From Anaerolineaceae bacterium (lineage in GTDB: Bacteria > Chloroflexota > Anaerolineae > JAAYZQ01), in assembly GCA_012514775.1 (NCBI GenBank), contig JAAYZQ010000111.1:1-9849 (forward strand): a DNA stretch of 9,849 nt. Direction: 5' to 3'. A program made the position numbers and the translations under genes. The notes under the pieces are model-generated. The model saw only the letters and a program-made list of their open reading frames with translations. It was not told the DNA's origin and made no database searches. Shown piece by piece: positions 1 through 6,246 of the stretch (its first letter is position 1; each line of letters starts with the position of its first letter).

Positions 1-2738
1 CCGCGCCACGGATTCCAGCGCAACATTTCGCCGCTGCTGTTGCCCACGGCGTCCGCCGCCCGCAGGTCGATCTGGAAAAAGCCCTCCAGGTCGCCGGGGA
101 CCGGCAGGTGCCAGCCGGTGGCGAGCACACCAGGGCCGGCCGTATCCAGCGTGGCGGGCAGCCACCGCGCCGGCGACCCTCCGGCAGGCGTGAACGACAC
201 CTCCAGGCTGCCCGGGCCGGCTGCCACCGGCCCCGGATCGACCACCGTGCCGGAGAGGGAGACGGCACCGGTGATGGCCACGGTGTAGGTGGCGGGATAG
301 GTGACCGTGATCTCGGGCGGGGCGGCATCGACACGCACGGTGCGCTCGGCCGGCGCCGCCGTCTCGTTGCCGGCCGCGTCCGCGGCCCGCACCTGCACGG
401 TGTAGTTGCCGTTGGGTTCGAGGAGAGGGACGCCGTCTTGAAAGCCGGAGAGGACATAGTCCAACCGCCAGGTCTCGCCATCGACGACGGCAGGCTGCCA
501 GCCGTTCCCGTTGGGCGAGACCAGCACGTCCACCCTGTCCACTTGGCTGTGCCGGTCTCTCGCCGTCCCGCTGAGGGATAGCGACCAGGTTCCCGCCTGC
601 CGCGCTGCCCCGACGAGGTCGCCCGCGGCCAGGCTCACGTCCGGCGGCGTCCGGTCGATCGTCACCGTGATGGTCGCCGCGGGTCCGGTGTTGCCCACCA
701 GGTCGGTGGCCCGGCTGCTCAAGGTGACCGGCCCGTCGGTGCCCGGCACCTGCCAGGCATAAGCCCACGATTCGGCGCCCTCGGCGTCCTGCCACGGACC
801 GCCGTTCAGGCTGATCTGCACGCGGGCCACGCCCGAGGTGGCATCGGCCGCTTCCCCGCCTATGACCAGCGTGCCACCGGCGGCCAGCGACTGGCCATCC
901 ACGAGGGACGTGACCGTGGCAGTCGGCGGGACCGCGTCGATCGTCACCGAGGTGACGACCGTCGTCGTCAGCGGCCCCACCAGGGCCGGGACAAACTCGA
1001 GGAACAGCGGCTGCAGGTAGAGCCGGTCATCTGATGAGGCCAGGAGGGCGCACTGCGCGTAATCGGTCGTCTCCGGGCTGCAGGCCACGGCATGGCTGAG
1101 CAGGCTCTCGCCCACGGGCGTCGTCCCACGAATTGCCTGGAAAGTCGCCTGCGGCCCGCGGCCCTCTTTGACCAGCAGCGGCTCGCCCGCCGCGCTCAGC
1201 GGCACATAGGCCAGGGTCCTGGCCGTCGCCGGCCAGCTCACCAGCCAACCGCCGTATTTCGGCTCGTAGGCCACAGACGGAGGCCTAAAGTACCCGGGGG
1301 AATCGTCGAGCTGAATCTCGGGTCCCATGGACCCGGCCGGGCCGGTGTCACCCCGGACGTCCACCAGGCGGCCCTTCAGACACCATCCCGCGTCGCATAT
1401 CGCGGCATAGACGACGAACGCATGTTCAGCCTCCGGGTTGGCGGCAACCTGTACCGCGCCAACGTCAGAGGCGAGGAGCTGGTGGCTGCCGTCGACGAGG
1501 TTCCCGCCGGCATCCAGGTAGGCCATGTAGGCGCTGTAGTCGACACGCGGGGGCCGGCTCTGCCACACCAGGATGTACCGGTCGCCCGTCCAGGCGAGCG
1601 CCCATTTCACATCGTCGCCGGCTCCGGGCGTATCTAGCGCATGCACCGGGCCGGCACGGCCATCGGTGGCAACCTGCCGGGCATACAGCGTTCGGCCCCC
1701 CAGCCTGCCCTCCTGCCACACGGCCAGAAAGTGCGAGCCGTCGCTGGCCACCGCCGGCTTCTGCCGGTACAGCTCCCAATCAGGCCCGCCCATGGCGAAC
1801 ATCTCCGTCGCGGGACCTGACTCGGTCACGATCCTGCCATAGACCCCGTCCTTGCGCTGCTCGTCGACATACCACCACAGCCTGATTACGCCCTGGCTGC
1901 CTCCCGTTCCAAACTCGTAGCTGCCGGACCCTGCGGAGCAGTAGCTGACAGAATGAGTGCCCAGGGAATCGTCCTTGGACCAATCGTCATAGTCCTTGAT
2001 CTCTAGCGTGGCAACGTCACAGAACCGCTGTGTGATGTCCAGCCCGTAAACCACCCCAGTGGTAAGCTCCCACCAGTGCGAAATCAGCCCCTCCTTGCTC
2101 GGGTATCTTGTGCCATTCACGATCAAGTAGTACTCTCCAGTATCGCCCTCTCCGTCGTCTTGTGAGATGGCCTCCCAGGTCTGCAAGTGGATGTCGGTGC
2201 AATTGTAGTCATAGTGAACGTTGCTCCACGCGGTCAGGCATGTGCCATCGTCCGCGCAGGCGATGCCCGGCGCGTACGGACGGACCCCCGGCCCGCAGCC
2301 CTGGTCGCCGCGGACGTTCGTCGGTGGGGGGAGCACCTGGTTCGCGGGGCGCAGGTTCACGGCCTCGCTCCCCTCGACGGAAGCCACGGCGAAGGGCGCG
2401 TCGCCCCCCGGCGACGCGGCAACGTTGGCGAACGCCCGGGCCGTCGCCGGGACGCTGGTCAGCAGGCCCGCCGGATCAGGGTCCAGGCGATAGGTATCGG
2501 TGATGTTGCCGTCGTGCATCCAGGCCCGGGCCTCGCTGGCGATGGCGACCTCCTCGTCGCTCGTTTCACTGCCAACGGCCAGCGCTCTCGCGACCGAGAC
2601 CGACTGGCCCTGGTAGAGGTTGTAGGCGCGAGTCACGACCTCACTGCCCAGGGCGCTGGGCAGCGTGGTCGTCAACATGCCGGTGATAAAAAACCCCGGA
2701 TCCATCTGGATCTGGTTGTAGAGCGTGGCGGTATACAT
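1..2738 (-). CDS. Large extracellular-type protein with propeller-like repeats and Ig-like domains (partial; 5' end probably lost)
   Basis: A single minus-strand frame is open from position 2840 to the left edge, about 946 codons without a stop. The first possible start is ATG at 2738, giving at least 912 residues with the C-terminus outside the window. Counted from that ATG, residues 1-240 begin with a motif like those of repeat-rich surface proteins (DADGIAGPGQTLMYT, starting upstream of the ATG). Residues about 245-260 hold an acidic C2-like patch (DYDDWSKDDSLG), possibly calcium-binding. Residues about 310-577 have propeller-like repeats (VASDGSHFLAVWQ, VAYEPKYGGWLVSW). Three Ig-like domains follow from about 597, 691 and 800, each opening with a V/I-D-x-x-PP motif (IDAVPP, IDRTPP, VDAAPP) and carrying an A-x-D-x-x-GN element. 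No enzyme site is visible; a surface adhesion or structural role is inferred. No ribosome binding site precedes the ATG and there is no signal peptide, so the gene is truncated, frameshifted or misassembled at its 5' end. Confidence 0.8.
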   Translation of the reverse strand, partial: MYTATLYNQIQMDPGFFITGMLTTTLPSALGSEVVTRAYNLYQGQSVSVARALAVGSETSDEEVAIASEARAWMHDGNITDTYRLDPDPAGLLTSVPATARAFANVAASPGGDAPFAVASVEGSEAVNLRPANQVLPPPTNVRGDQGCGPGVRPYAPGIACADDGTCLTAWSNVHYDYNCTDIHLQTWEAISQDDGEGDTGEYYLIVNGTRYPSKEGLISHWWELTTGVVYGLDITQRFCDVATLEIKDYDDWSKDDSLGTHSVSYCSAGSGSYEFGTGGSQGVIRLWWYVDEQRKDGVYGRIVTESGPATEMFAMGGPDWELYRQKPAVASDGSHFLAVWQEGRLGGRTLYARQVATDGRAGPVHALDTPGAGDDVKWALAWTGDRYILVWQSRPPRVDYSAYMAYLDAGGNLVDGSHQLLASDVGAVQVAANPEAEHAFVVYAAICDAGWCLKGRLVDVRGDTGPAGSMGPEIQLDDSPGYFRPPSVAYEPKYGGWLVSWPATARTLAYVPLSAAGEPLLVKEGRGPQATFQAIRGTTPVGESLLSHAVACSPETTDYAQCALLASSDDRLYLQPLFLEFVPALVGPLTTTVVTSVTIDAVPPTATVTSLVDGQSLAAGGTLVIGGEAADATSGVARVQISLNGGPWQDAEGAESWAYAWQVPGTDGPVTLSSRATDLVGNTGPAATITVTIDRTPPDVSLAAGDLVGAARQAGTWSLSLSGTARDRHSQVDRVDVLVSPNGNGWQPAVVDGETWRLDYVLSGFQDGVPLLEPNGNYTVQVRAADAAGNETAAPAERTVRVDAAPPEITVTYPATYTVAITGAVSLSGTVVDPGPVAAGPGSLEVSFTPAGGSPARWLPATLDTAGPGVLATGWHLPVPGDLEGFFQIDLRAADAVGNSSGEMLRWNPWR

Positions 2739-2840
2739 CAGGGTCTGCCCGGGGCCGGCGATCCCATCGGCGTCGTCGACCTCGCCCTGGAGCCGCTGGG
2801 GGTTGGGTGTCCAGGCGCGCGGGTCAGTTTTTGGTAACCG
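2739..2840 (-). pseudogene. In-frame coding-like extension upstream of the first ATG of the Ig-like protein
   Basis: These 34 codons are in frame with the large minus-strand gene and read like protein (WTPNPQRLQGEVDDADGIAG), matching the D-x-D-G-x-x-x-PGQTLxY opening of Ig-like repeats in surface proteins. They contain no ATG, GTG or TTG, and a TGA (2841-2843) closes the frame. Removing one base from the run of five A (minus strand, 2827-2831) would join a different upstream frame for only about 20 more codons before another stop. Neither frame therefore restores a signal peptide. I infer a decayed or rearranged 5' end rather than a normal gene start. Confidence 0.45.
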
Positions 2841-2890
2841 TCACCGGTTGGAGGCACGGCCCGCCTCCAGCACACCGTCCACACCCTCAC

Positions 2891-2917
2891 TTGACAAAAA
2901 CACGGTCCTGTTATAAA
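2891..2917 (+). promoter_or_regulatory. Probable sigma-70 promoter of the GntR-SPFH pair
   Basis: A perfect TTGACA (2891-2896) is followed after 15 bases by TATAAA (2912-2917); TAAAGT at a 17-base spacing is an alternative -10. It lies about 45 bases upstream of the gntR start, in an AT-rich patch within GC-rich surroundings. The short spacer would suit a promoter modulated by a bound regulator. Confidence 0.6.
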
Positions 2918-2923
2918 GTTATA
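2912..2923. promoter_or_regulatory. AT-rich dyad over the -10 element, candidate GntR operator
   Basis: TATAA-AG-TTATA is a perfect inverted repeat centred between 2917 and 2918, and the flanking G2910 and C2925 also pair. It covers the predicted -10 box. GntR-family proteins bind palindromes as dimers, and YtrA-type members often regulate their own operon, so autorepression is a reasonable inference. Confidence 0.4.
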
Positions 2924-2924
2924 G

Positions 2925-2947
2925 CGCACCGCCACAACCGCGGTGTG
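2925..2947 (+). promoter_or_regulatory. Leader hairpin abutting the gntR ribosome binding site
   Basis: CGCACCGC (2925-2932) and GCGGTGTG (2940-2947) form an eight-pair stem with one G-T wobble and a seven-base loop. The last base of the stem is the first G of the Shine-Dalgarno GGAGGG (2947-2952). It could affect translation or be a second protein-binding dyad; the sequence alone does not decide. Confidence 0.35.
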
Positions 2948-2959
2948 GAGGGCAGAGCG

Positions 2960-3436
2960 ATGGACGTTTCGATCCAGGTCGATCAAAAGAGTGGCATTCC
3001 AATCTATATGCAGATCGTGGATCAGGTCAAGCATCTGATCGCGACTGGCTGCCTCCAGCCAGGGGACCAACTGCCCACCATTCGCGAGCTGGCCGTCAGC
3101 CTGGCCGTTAACCTGCACACCGTGGCCCACGCCTATTCCGAGCTGGAAAAGGAAGGGTTCCTGTCCATCCAGCGCGGACGCGGCACCTTTATCTGCAATG
3201 GGAAGAGCGACGAGACCCTCGACGATCTGAGGGCGGAAAAGCTCGACTTGCTGGTCAGCACCATGCTGGCCGACGCCCTCAACCTGGGCTACGAGCCGGA
3301 CGAGATCCTGGAAACCCTCACGGCCATGATCCGGGCGCGGGAACGAGCCATCGCCCGGGCGGCAGCACACAAGGAACCTGAGGAAAGGGAACCCGTGGCC
3401 CATGGACGACGAAAGGTCGCAACAGCGTTTTGCTGA
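2960..3436 (+). CDS. GntR-family transcriptional regulator, YtrA-like
   Basis: A 158-residue DNA-binding regulator, cytoplasmic. Residues about 10-75 form a GntR winged helix-turn-helix: GIPIYMQIVDQVK leads into the PGDQLPTIRELA helix-turn-helix, then VNLHTVAHAYSELEKEGF and the wing GRGTFI. The short helical C-terminal part (about 80-140) has no room for an FCD or UTRA effector domain, which points to the YtrA subgroup, usually about 120-130 residues and often found beside membrane protein genes. This one has an extra charged tail (KEPEEREPVAHGRRK) encoded partly in the overlap with the next gene. ATG at 2960 was chosen because GGAGGG (2947-2952) lies seven bases upstream; a longer reading from 2807 would translate the promoter. 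It probably controls itself and the overlapping SPFH gene, and may act on the nearby operon at 4583, though nothing here shows that. The ligand is unknown. Confidence 0.9.
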   Translation: MDVSIQVDQKSGIPIYMQIVDQVKHLIATGCLQPGDQLPTIRELAVSLAVNLHTVAHAYSELEKEGFLSIQRGRGTFICNGKSDETLDDLRAEKLDLLVSTMLADALNLGYEPDEILETLTAMIRARERAIARAAAHKEPEEREPVAHGRRKVATAFC

Positions 3437-4307
3437 AGGTGCCGAGTTTCAATTCAAAGCCTTTAACTCCATCTCGGTTGTGATGTCCCTGGCGGCCGCC
3501 GTCCTGGGCGTCGTCGTCGCCCGGAGCGCCGGCAGCGCCTACTGGGGTACGCCGTTCTTCCTGGCATCCATCGTCCTCCTTTTCTGCTTCAAGGTGGCCC
3601 TCCACTGGGAACGGGCCATCATCCTGCGGCTGGGCCGCTTTCACAAGGTCGCCGGCCCGGGCAGCTTCTGGGTCTTTCCCCTCATCGACCGCATCCCGGC
3701 CTGGATCGACCATCGCATGATGGTCACCCCCTTCGGAGCCGAGAAAACCCTGACGCGCGACACGGTGCCCGTGAACGTCGACGCCGTGCTCTTCTGGGTC
3801 GTGTGGGATAGCCGCAAGGCGGCCCTGGAGGTCAAGCACTACAGGCAAGCCATCTACTGGGCCGCCCAGACGGCCCTGCGCGACATCATTGGCAAGATGG
3901 AGCTGGCCGATATCCTGGTGGGCCGCGAAAAGATCGACGACGAACTGCAGCAGATCATCGACCGGCGCACCACCCCATGGGGCATCACCGTCGAGTCGGT
4001 CGAGATCCGCGACATTGTCATCCCCGAGGGGCTGGAAGATGCCATGTCGCGCCAGGCCCAGGCCGAGCGCGAGCGGCAGGCGCGCATCATCCTCGGCCAG
4101 GCGGAGCAGCAGATCGCCGAGAGCTTTTTGCAGGCCGCCCGCGTCTATCACGACGAGCCCGTGGCCCTGCGCCTGCGCTCGCTCAACATGATCATGGAAG
4201 GAGTCAAGGAGCGCGGCTCGCTGGTCGTCGTGCCCTACGAGGATGCCCACGACGTGGGCAATCTCATGGGCCTGGTCGCCAGTGCCCGCGAGGACAAGGA
4301 CCCCTAG
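3402..4307 (+). CDS. SPFH/band-7 domain membrane protein (stomatin/slipin-like)
   Basis: A 301-residue membrane scaffold-type protein. Two hydrophobic segments (about 24-41 and 51-67) form an N-terminal hairpin anchor, followed by an SPFH domain at about 68-225. Stomatin-type signatures include ERAIILRLGRF (70-80), GPGSFWVFPLIDR (86-98), LTRDTVPVNVDAV (117-129), ALRDIIGK (158-165), WGITVESVEIRDIVIPEG (193-210), and an Ala/Glu/Arg-rich helix (AMSRQAQAERERQARII) that continues as a coiled-coil-like region to about 250. Family members oligomerise at the membrane and organise or protect membrane proteins. Slipins are often paired with an NfeD protease, which is absent here. The start overlaps the end of gntR by 35 bases, so translation is probably coupled; AGGAAAGGG (3381-3389) is a slightly distant ribosome binding site. 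The direct role is unknown, and a membrane-stress function under the GntR regulator is inference. Confidence 0.9.
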   Translation: MDDERSQQRFAEGAEFQFKAFNSISVVMSLAAAVLGVVVARSAGSAYWGTPFFLASIVLLFCFKVALHWERAIILRLGRFHKVAGPGSFWVFPLIDRIPAWIDHRMMVTPFGAEKTLTRDTVPVNVDAVLFWVVWDSRKAALEVKHYRQAIYWAAQTALRDIIGKMELADILVGREKIDDELQQIIDRRTTPWGITVESVEIRDIVIPEGLEDAMSRQAQAERERQARIILGQAEQQIAESFLQAARVYHDEPVALRLRSLNMIMEGVKERGSLVVVPYEDAHDVGNLMGLVASAREDKDP

Positions 4308-4373
4308 GCTCGCTTCGACAACCCACCCCATCACAACGAATCGGTGATCGCTACGTGACCACTTATGCCGAGC

Positions 4374-4393
4374 GCGGCGGCTTGCTGCGCCGC
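4374..4393 (+). other. GC-rich stem-loop after the SPFH gene
   Basis: GCGGCG and CGCCGC pair around an eight-base loop, about 65 bases after the SPFH stop. No T-run follows, so it is not a standard intrinsic terminator, though it may contribute to transcript ending. It is the only clear structure in the first half of the 4308-4582 gap. Confidence 0.25.
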
Positions 4394-4443
4394 ACGCTGT
4401 CGCTCTCCTCTCTCATCCACATTTCCCCTCTCCCAGCTCCTTC

Positions 4444-4475
4444 TGGGACAGCAGCCTGAAAATTTGCTTGTCCCA
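4444..4475. promoter_or_regulatory. Inverted repeat TGGGACA / TGTCCCA upstream of the operon promoter
   Basis: TGGGACA (4444-4450) and TGTCCCA (4469-4475) are perfect seven-base inverted repeats 18 bases apart. With one bulge the pairing extends to the inner GC. The right half is shared with a second, shorter dyad just before the -35 box. A DNA-binding site for an unidentified regulator is the simplest reading. Confidence 0.35.
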
Positions 4476-4485
4476 AATGGCACAA
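4468..4485. promoter_or_regulatory. Candidate operator dyad just upstream of the -35 box
   Basis: The 18-base TTGTCCCAAATGGCACAA pairs at seven of nine positions (TTGT/ACAA outer arms, CCA/TGG inner). It ends five bases before TTGACA, about 50 bases upstream of the expected transcription start. That position fits an activator or repressor acting on the operon. It is not a textbook FNR or CRP box, and no regulator can be named. Confidence 0.4.
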
Positions 4486-4490
4486 AGGGC

Positions 4491-4519
4491 TTGACACGTG
4501 ACGCACTTTCGGGTATAAT
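4491..4519 (+). promoter_or_regulatory. Consensus sigma-70 promoter of the electron-transfer operon
   Basis: TTGACA (4491-4496) and TATAAT (4514-4519) match the housekeeping consensus at all twelve positions with the ideal 17-base spacer. Transcription should start near 4526, leaving a leader of about 57 bases before ATG 4583. A perfect core promoter suggests potentially strong transcription held in check by the flanking dyads. Confidence 0.85.
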
Positions 4520-4545
4520 GGCCATTGTTCTAGTCATCTATAACT

Positions 4546-4558
4546 TTGCACATTGCAA
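4546..4558. promoter_or_regulatory. Short dyad in the operon leader
   Basis: TTGCA-CAT-TGCAA is a perfect inverted repeat about 20-32 bases after the predicted transcription start and 10 bases before the strong Shine-Dalgarno sequence TAAGGAGG (4568-4575). It may be a repressor site or a small RNA hairpin. Confidence 0.3.
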
Positions 4559-4582
4559 GCAGGTTCGTAAGGAGGAGGTCCA

Positions 4583-5251
4583 ATGGCGGAAGAGCCAAGC
4601 CATGTCTCTCGTCGCAAGTTTCTTCGCTCCGCCCTGGGGGCAGGCACCGTCCTGGCCGTAGGCGGCGCCGCCCTTGGAGCGCGCCGGCTCGCCGCTGCGC
4701 TGCCACTCGCGCCCGAAGTGCTGGCCCGCTATGCCCTCGTCATCGATACAACCAAGTGCGTGGGCTGCGGGGCCTGCAAGAAGGCGTGCCAGATTCGCAA
4801 CGACCTGCCGGAAGGCAGCAGCTACATCCACTTTGTCACGCAGGGCGACCCTGCCCAGCCGACGTTCCTGCCCGTGCAGTGCCAGCACTGCGCCAACCCG
4901 CCCTGCGCCAGCGTGTGCCCCGCCCGGGCCACCCACCACAGCGACGAGGGGGTAGTCCTGGTCAAGGAAAAAAAGTGCGTCGGCTGCAAGTACTGCCAGG
5001 TGGCCTGCCCCTACCAGGCACGCATCTTTGACGAGGAGCGAGGCGTGGCCGACAAGTGCTGGCTGTGCCTCGACGACGTTCGGGCCGGCAAGAACCCGGC
5101 CTGCGTCAATGCCTGCGTCATGGGCGCCAGGATCTTTGGCCGGCGGGACGACCCGGGCAGCGAGGTGGCCAGGCTCATCGCTTCGGGCCGGGCCCAGCCG
5201 CTGCATCCCGAATTCGGCACCGAGCCGGGCGTTCTCTACTACATCCTGTGA
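4583..5251 (+). CDS. Tat-exported ferredoxin-like subunit with four [4Fe-4S] clusters (NrfC/PsrB/HybA type)
   Basis: A 222-residue electron-transfer subunit. The N-terminus has a twin-arginine signal, SRRKFLRS (9-16), an Ala/Gly/Val-rich stretch (17-33) and a possible cleavage site after AAA (37-39), so export to the outer face of the membrane is expected. Sixteen cysteines form four cluster sets: 59/62/65/69 (CVGCGACKKAC), 100/103/108/112 (CQHCANPPCASVC), 132/135/138/142 (CVGCKYCQVACP) and 159/162/174/178 (CWLC, then CVNAC). This is the layout of the NrfC, PsrB and DmsB family, which passes electrons between an NrfD-type membrane subunit and a redox partner; the NrfD-like gene follows after ten bases. 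The start is fixed by TAAGGAGG (4568-4575), seven bases before the ATG. It is the first gene of the operon, about 57 bases from the predicted transcription start. Confidence 0.93.
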   Translation: MAEEPSHVSRRKFLRSALGAGTVLAVGGAALGARRLAAALPLAPEVLARYALVIDTTKCVGCGACKKACQIRNDLPEGSSYIHFVTQGDPAQPTFLPVQCQHCANPPCASVCPARATHHSDEGVVLVKEKKCVGCKYCQVACPYQARIFDEERGVADKCWLCLDDVRAGKNPACVNACVMGARIFGRRDDPGSEVARLIASGRAQPLHPEFGTEPGVLYYIL

Positions 5252-5261
5252 GGGGAACCTA

Positions 5262-6218
5262 ATGGGACAAACAACATGGCATTGGTTGGTCATCATCTAT
5301 CTCTTTCTCGGAGGTCTGGGCGCCGGAGCGTTTCTGGTCGCGGCTGTTTTCGAGCTGAGCGGCCGCCACGACAGGGAAAAGTTCTGCCCCACGACGCTGA
5401 CCGGGGCCACCATTAGCGGCCCGGCCGTGGCCCTGGGCAGCCTGCTGCTCATCCTGGACCTGGGGGCCGGCAAAGTACAGCCGTGGCGCATGATCTACCT
5501 GTTCACCAACTTTTCCTCGGTCATGACCTGGGGCATCTGGATCCTGTGCCTGTTCATTCCCATTGCCCTGCTGTACGGGCTCCTTCACGTCATGGAAGTC
5601 GAGCCCTTCCTGAAGGGGCTCATCTGGGCGCGCCTGCCCAGGCTCGTGGACAACAGCCGCCTCTACCGGCGGCGCCTGGCACGGGTGGGCAGCGTATTAG
5701 CCGTGGGCACCGCCCTCTACACCGGGGTCCTGGTCAGTGCTGTGGGCCCGGCCATTCCATTGTGGAGCCAGCCACTGCTGCCCTTCCTGCGCATCCCCCT
5801 GGTGCCCATCCTGTTCCTGGTGTCGGCCGTGTCCACGGGCCTGGGGCTGACCTTTGACCTGGCCACCACCCTGGCGACGCCCCACGCCCACAACGAAATC
5901 CGGAACATGCCCCTGATTCACGTCATCCTCATCGGCCTGGAGAACGTGCTCATCGGCATGTTGCTCATCTCGGCCCTCCACACCGGCGGCGCGGCGGCCG
6001 AGTCGGCGCGCATGGTAATGACCGGCCCGTTGAGCGCCATCTTCTGGATCGGCGTGGTGGTCATCGGCCTGATCTATCCCATGGTGGTCCACATTTACGC
6101 CATCGGCGCCCGGCACCACACCCTGCTCTCGGGGATCAGTTCGGGCGTGGGCATCGTCCTGGCGGGGCTGTTCCTCCGCTATCTCATCGTCACCGCCGGC
6201 ATTCCGGCCAGCCTGTAG
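5262..6218 (+). CDS. NrfD/PsrC-like integral membrane subunit, quinone-site electron transfer
   Basis: A 318-residue polytopic membrane protein of the NrfD/PsrC family. About eight hydrophobic segments lie near residues 7-31, 51-68, 88-110, 142-163, 176-199, 218-239, 256-281 and 290-311. Family features include WHWLVIIYLFLGGLGAGAF at the N-terminus, ALYTGVLVSAVGPAIPLW (151-168) and PLVPILFLVSAVSTGLGL (179-196). Such subunits bind menaquinone or ubiquinone in the membrane and pair with a four-cluster ferredoxin on the outer face, here the preceding gene. No haem ligation is typical of this family. ATG 5262 was chosen because AGGGG (5251-5255) lies six bases upstream and the hydrophobic N-terminus begins there; an upstream extension to 5028 would only read through the preceding gene in another frame. 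Direction of electron flow (quinone reduction or quinol oxidation) cannot be read from sequence. Confidence 0.92.
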   Translation: MGQTTWHWLVIIYLFLGGLGAGAFLVAAVFELSGRHDREKFCPTTLTGATISGPAVALGSLLLILDLGAGKVQPWRMIYLFTNFSSVMTWGIWILCLFIPIALLYGLLHVMEVEPFLKGLIWARLPRLVDNSRLYRRRLARVGSVLAVGTALYTGVLVSAVGPAIPLWSQPLLPFLRIPLVPILFLVSAVSTGLGLTFDLATTLATPHAHNEIRNMPLIHVILIGLENVLIGMLLISALHTGGAAAESARMVMTGPLSAIFWIGVVVIGLIYPMVVHIYAIGARHHTLLSGISSGVGIVLAGLFLRYLIVTAGIPASL

Positions 6219-6246
6219 CGACCTATAGCGAAACGAGGGAACGCGC

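Noticed and set aside
108..581. Plus-strand open frame in the Ig-like region
   Set aside because: Arg/Gly-rich shadow of the minus-strand Ig-like domains, without a ribosome binding site or motif.
2807..2959. N-terminal extension of the GntR protein
   Set aside because: It would translate through the TTGACA/TATAAA promoter and leader; the GntR family sequence starts after ATG 2960, which has a good Shine-Dalgarno.
2738..3403. Minus-strand open frame of 221 codons opposite gntR, considered as the missing N-terminus of the Ig-like protein
   Set aside because: It is antisense to a clear GntR protein, lacks a signal peptide and is in a different frame from the Ig-like gene.
3318..4334. Minus-strand open frame of 338 codons opposite the SPFH gene
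   Set aside because: It mirrors the SPFH gene; the composition is Asp/Gly/His-rich and no motif is visible.
4374..4393. Stem-loop as an intrinsic terminator for the SPFH gene
   Set aside because: There is no T-run after the stem; it is kept only as a weak structural feature.
5028..5261. Longer start for the NrfD-like protein
   Set aside because: The added 78 residues are an out-of-frame reading of the preceding ferredoxin; the real start has its own ribosome binding site.
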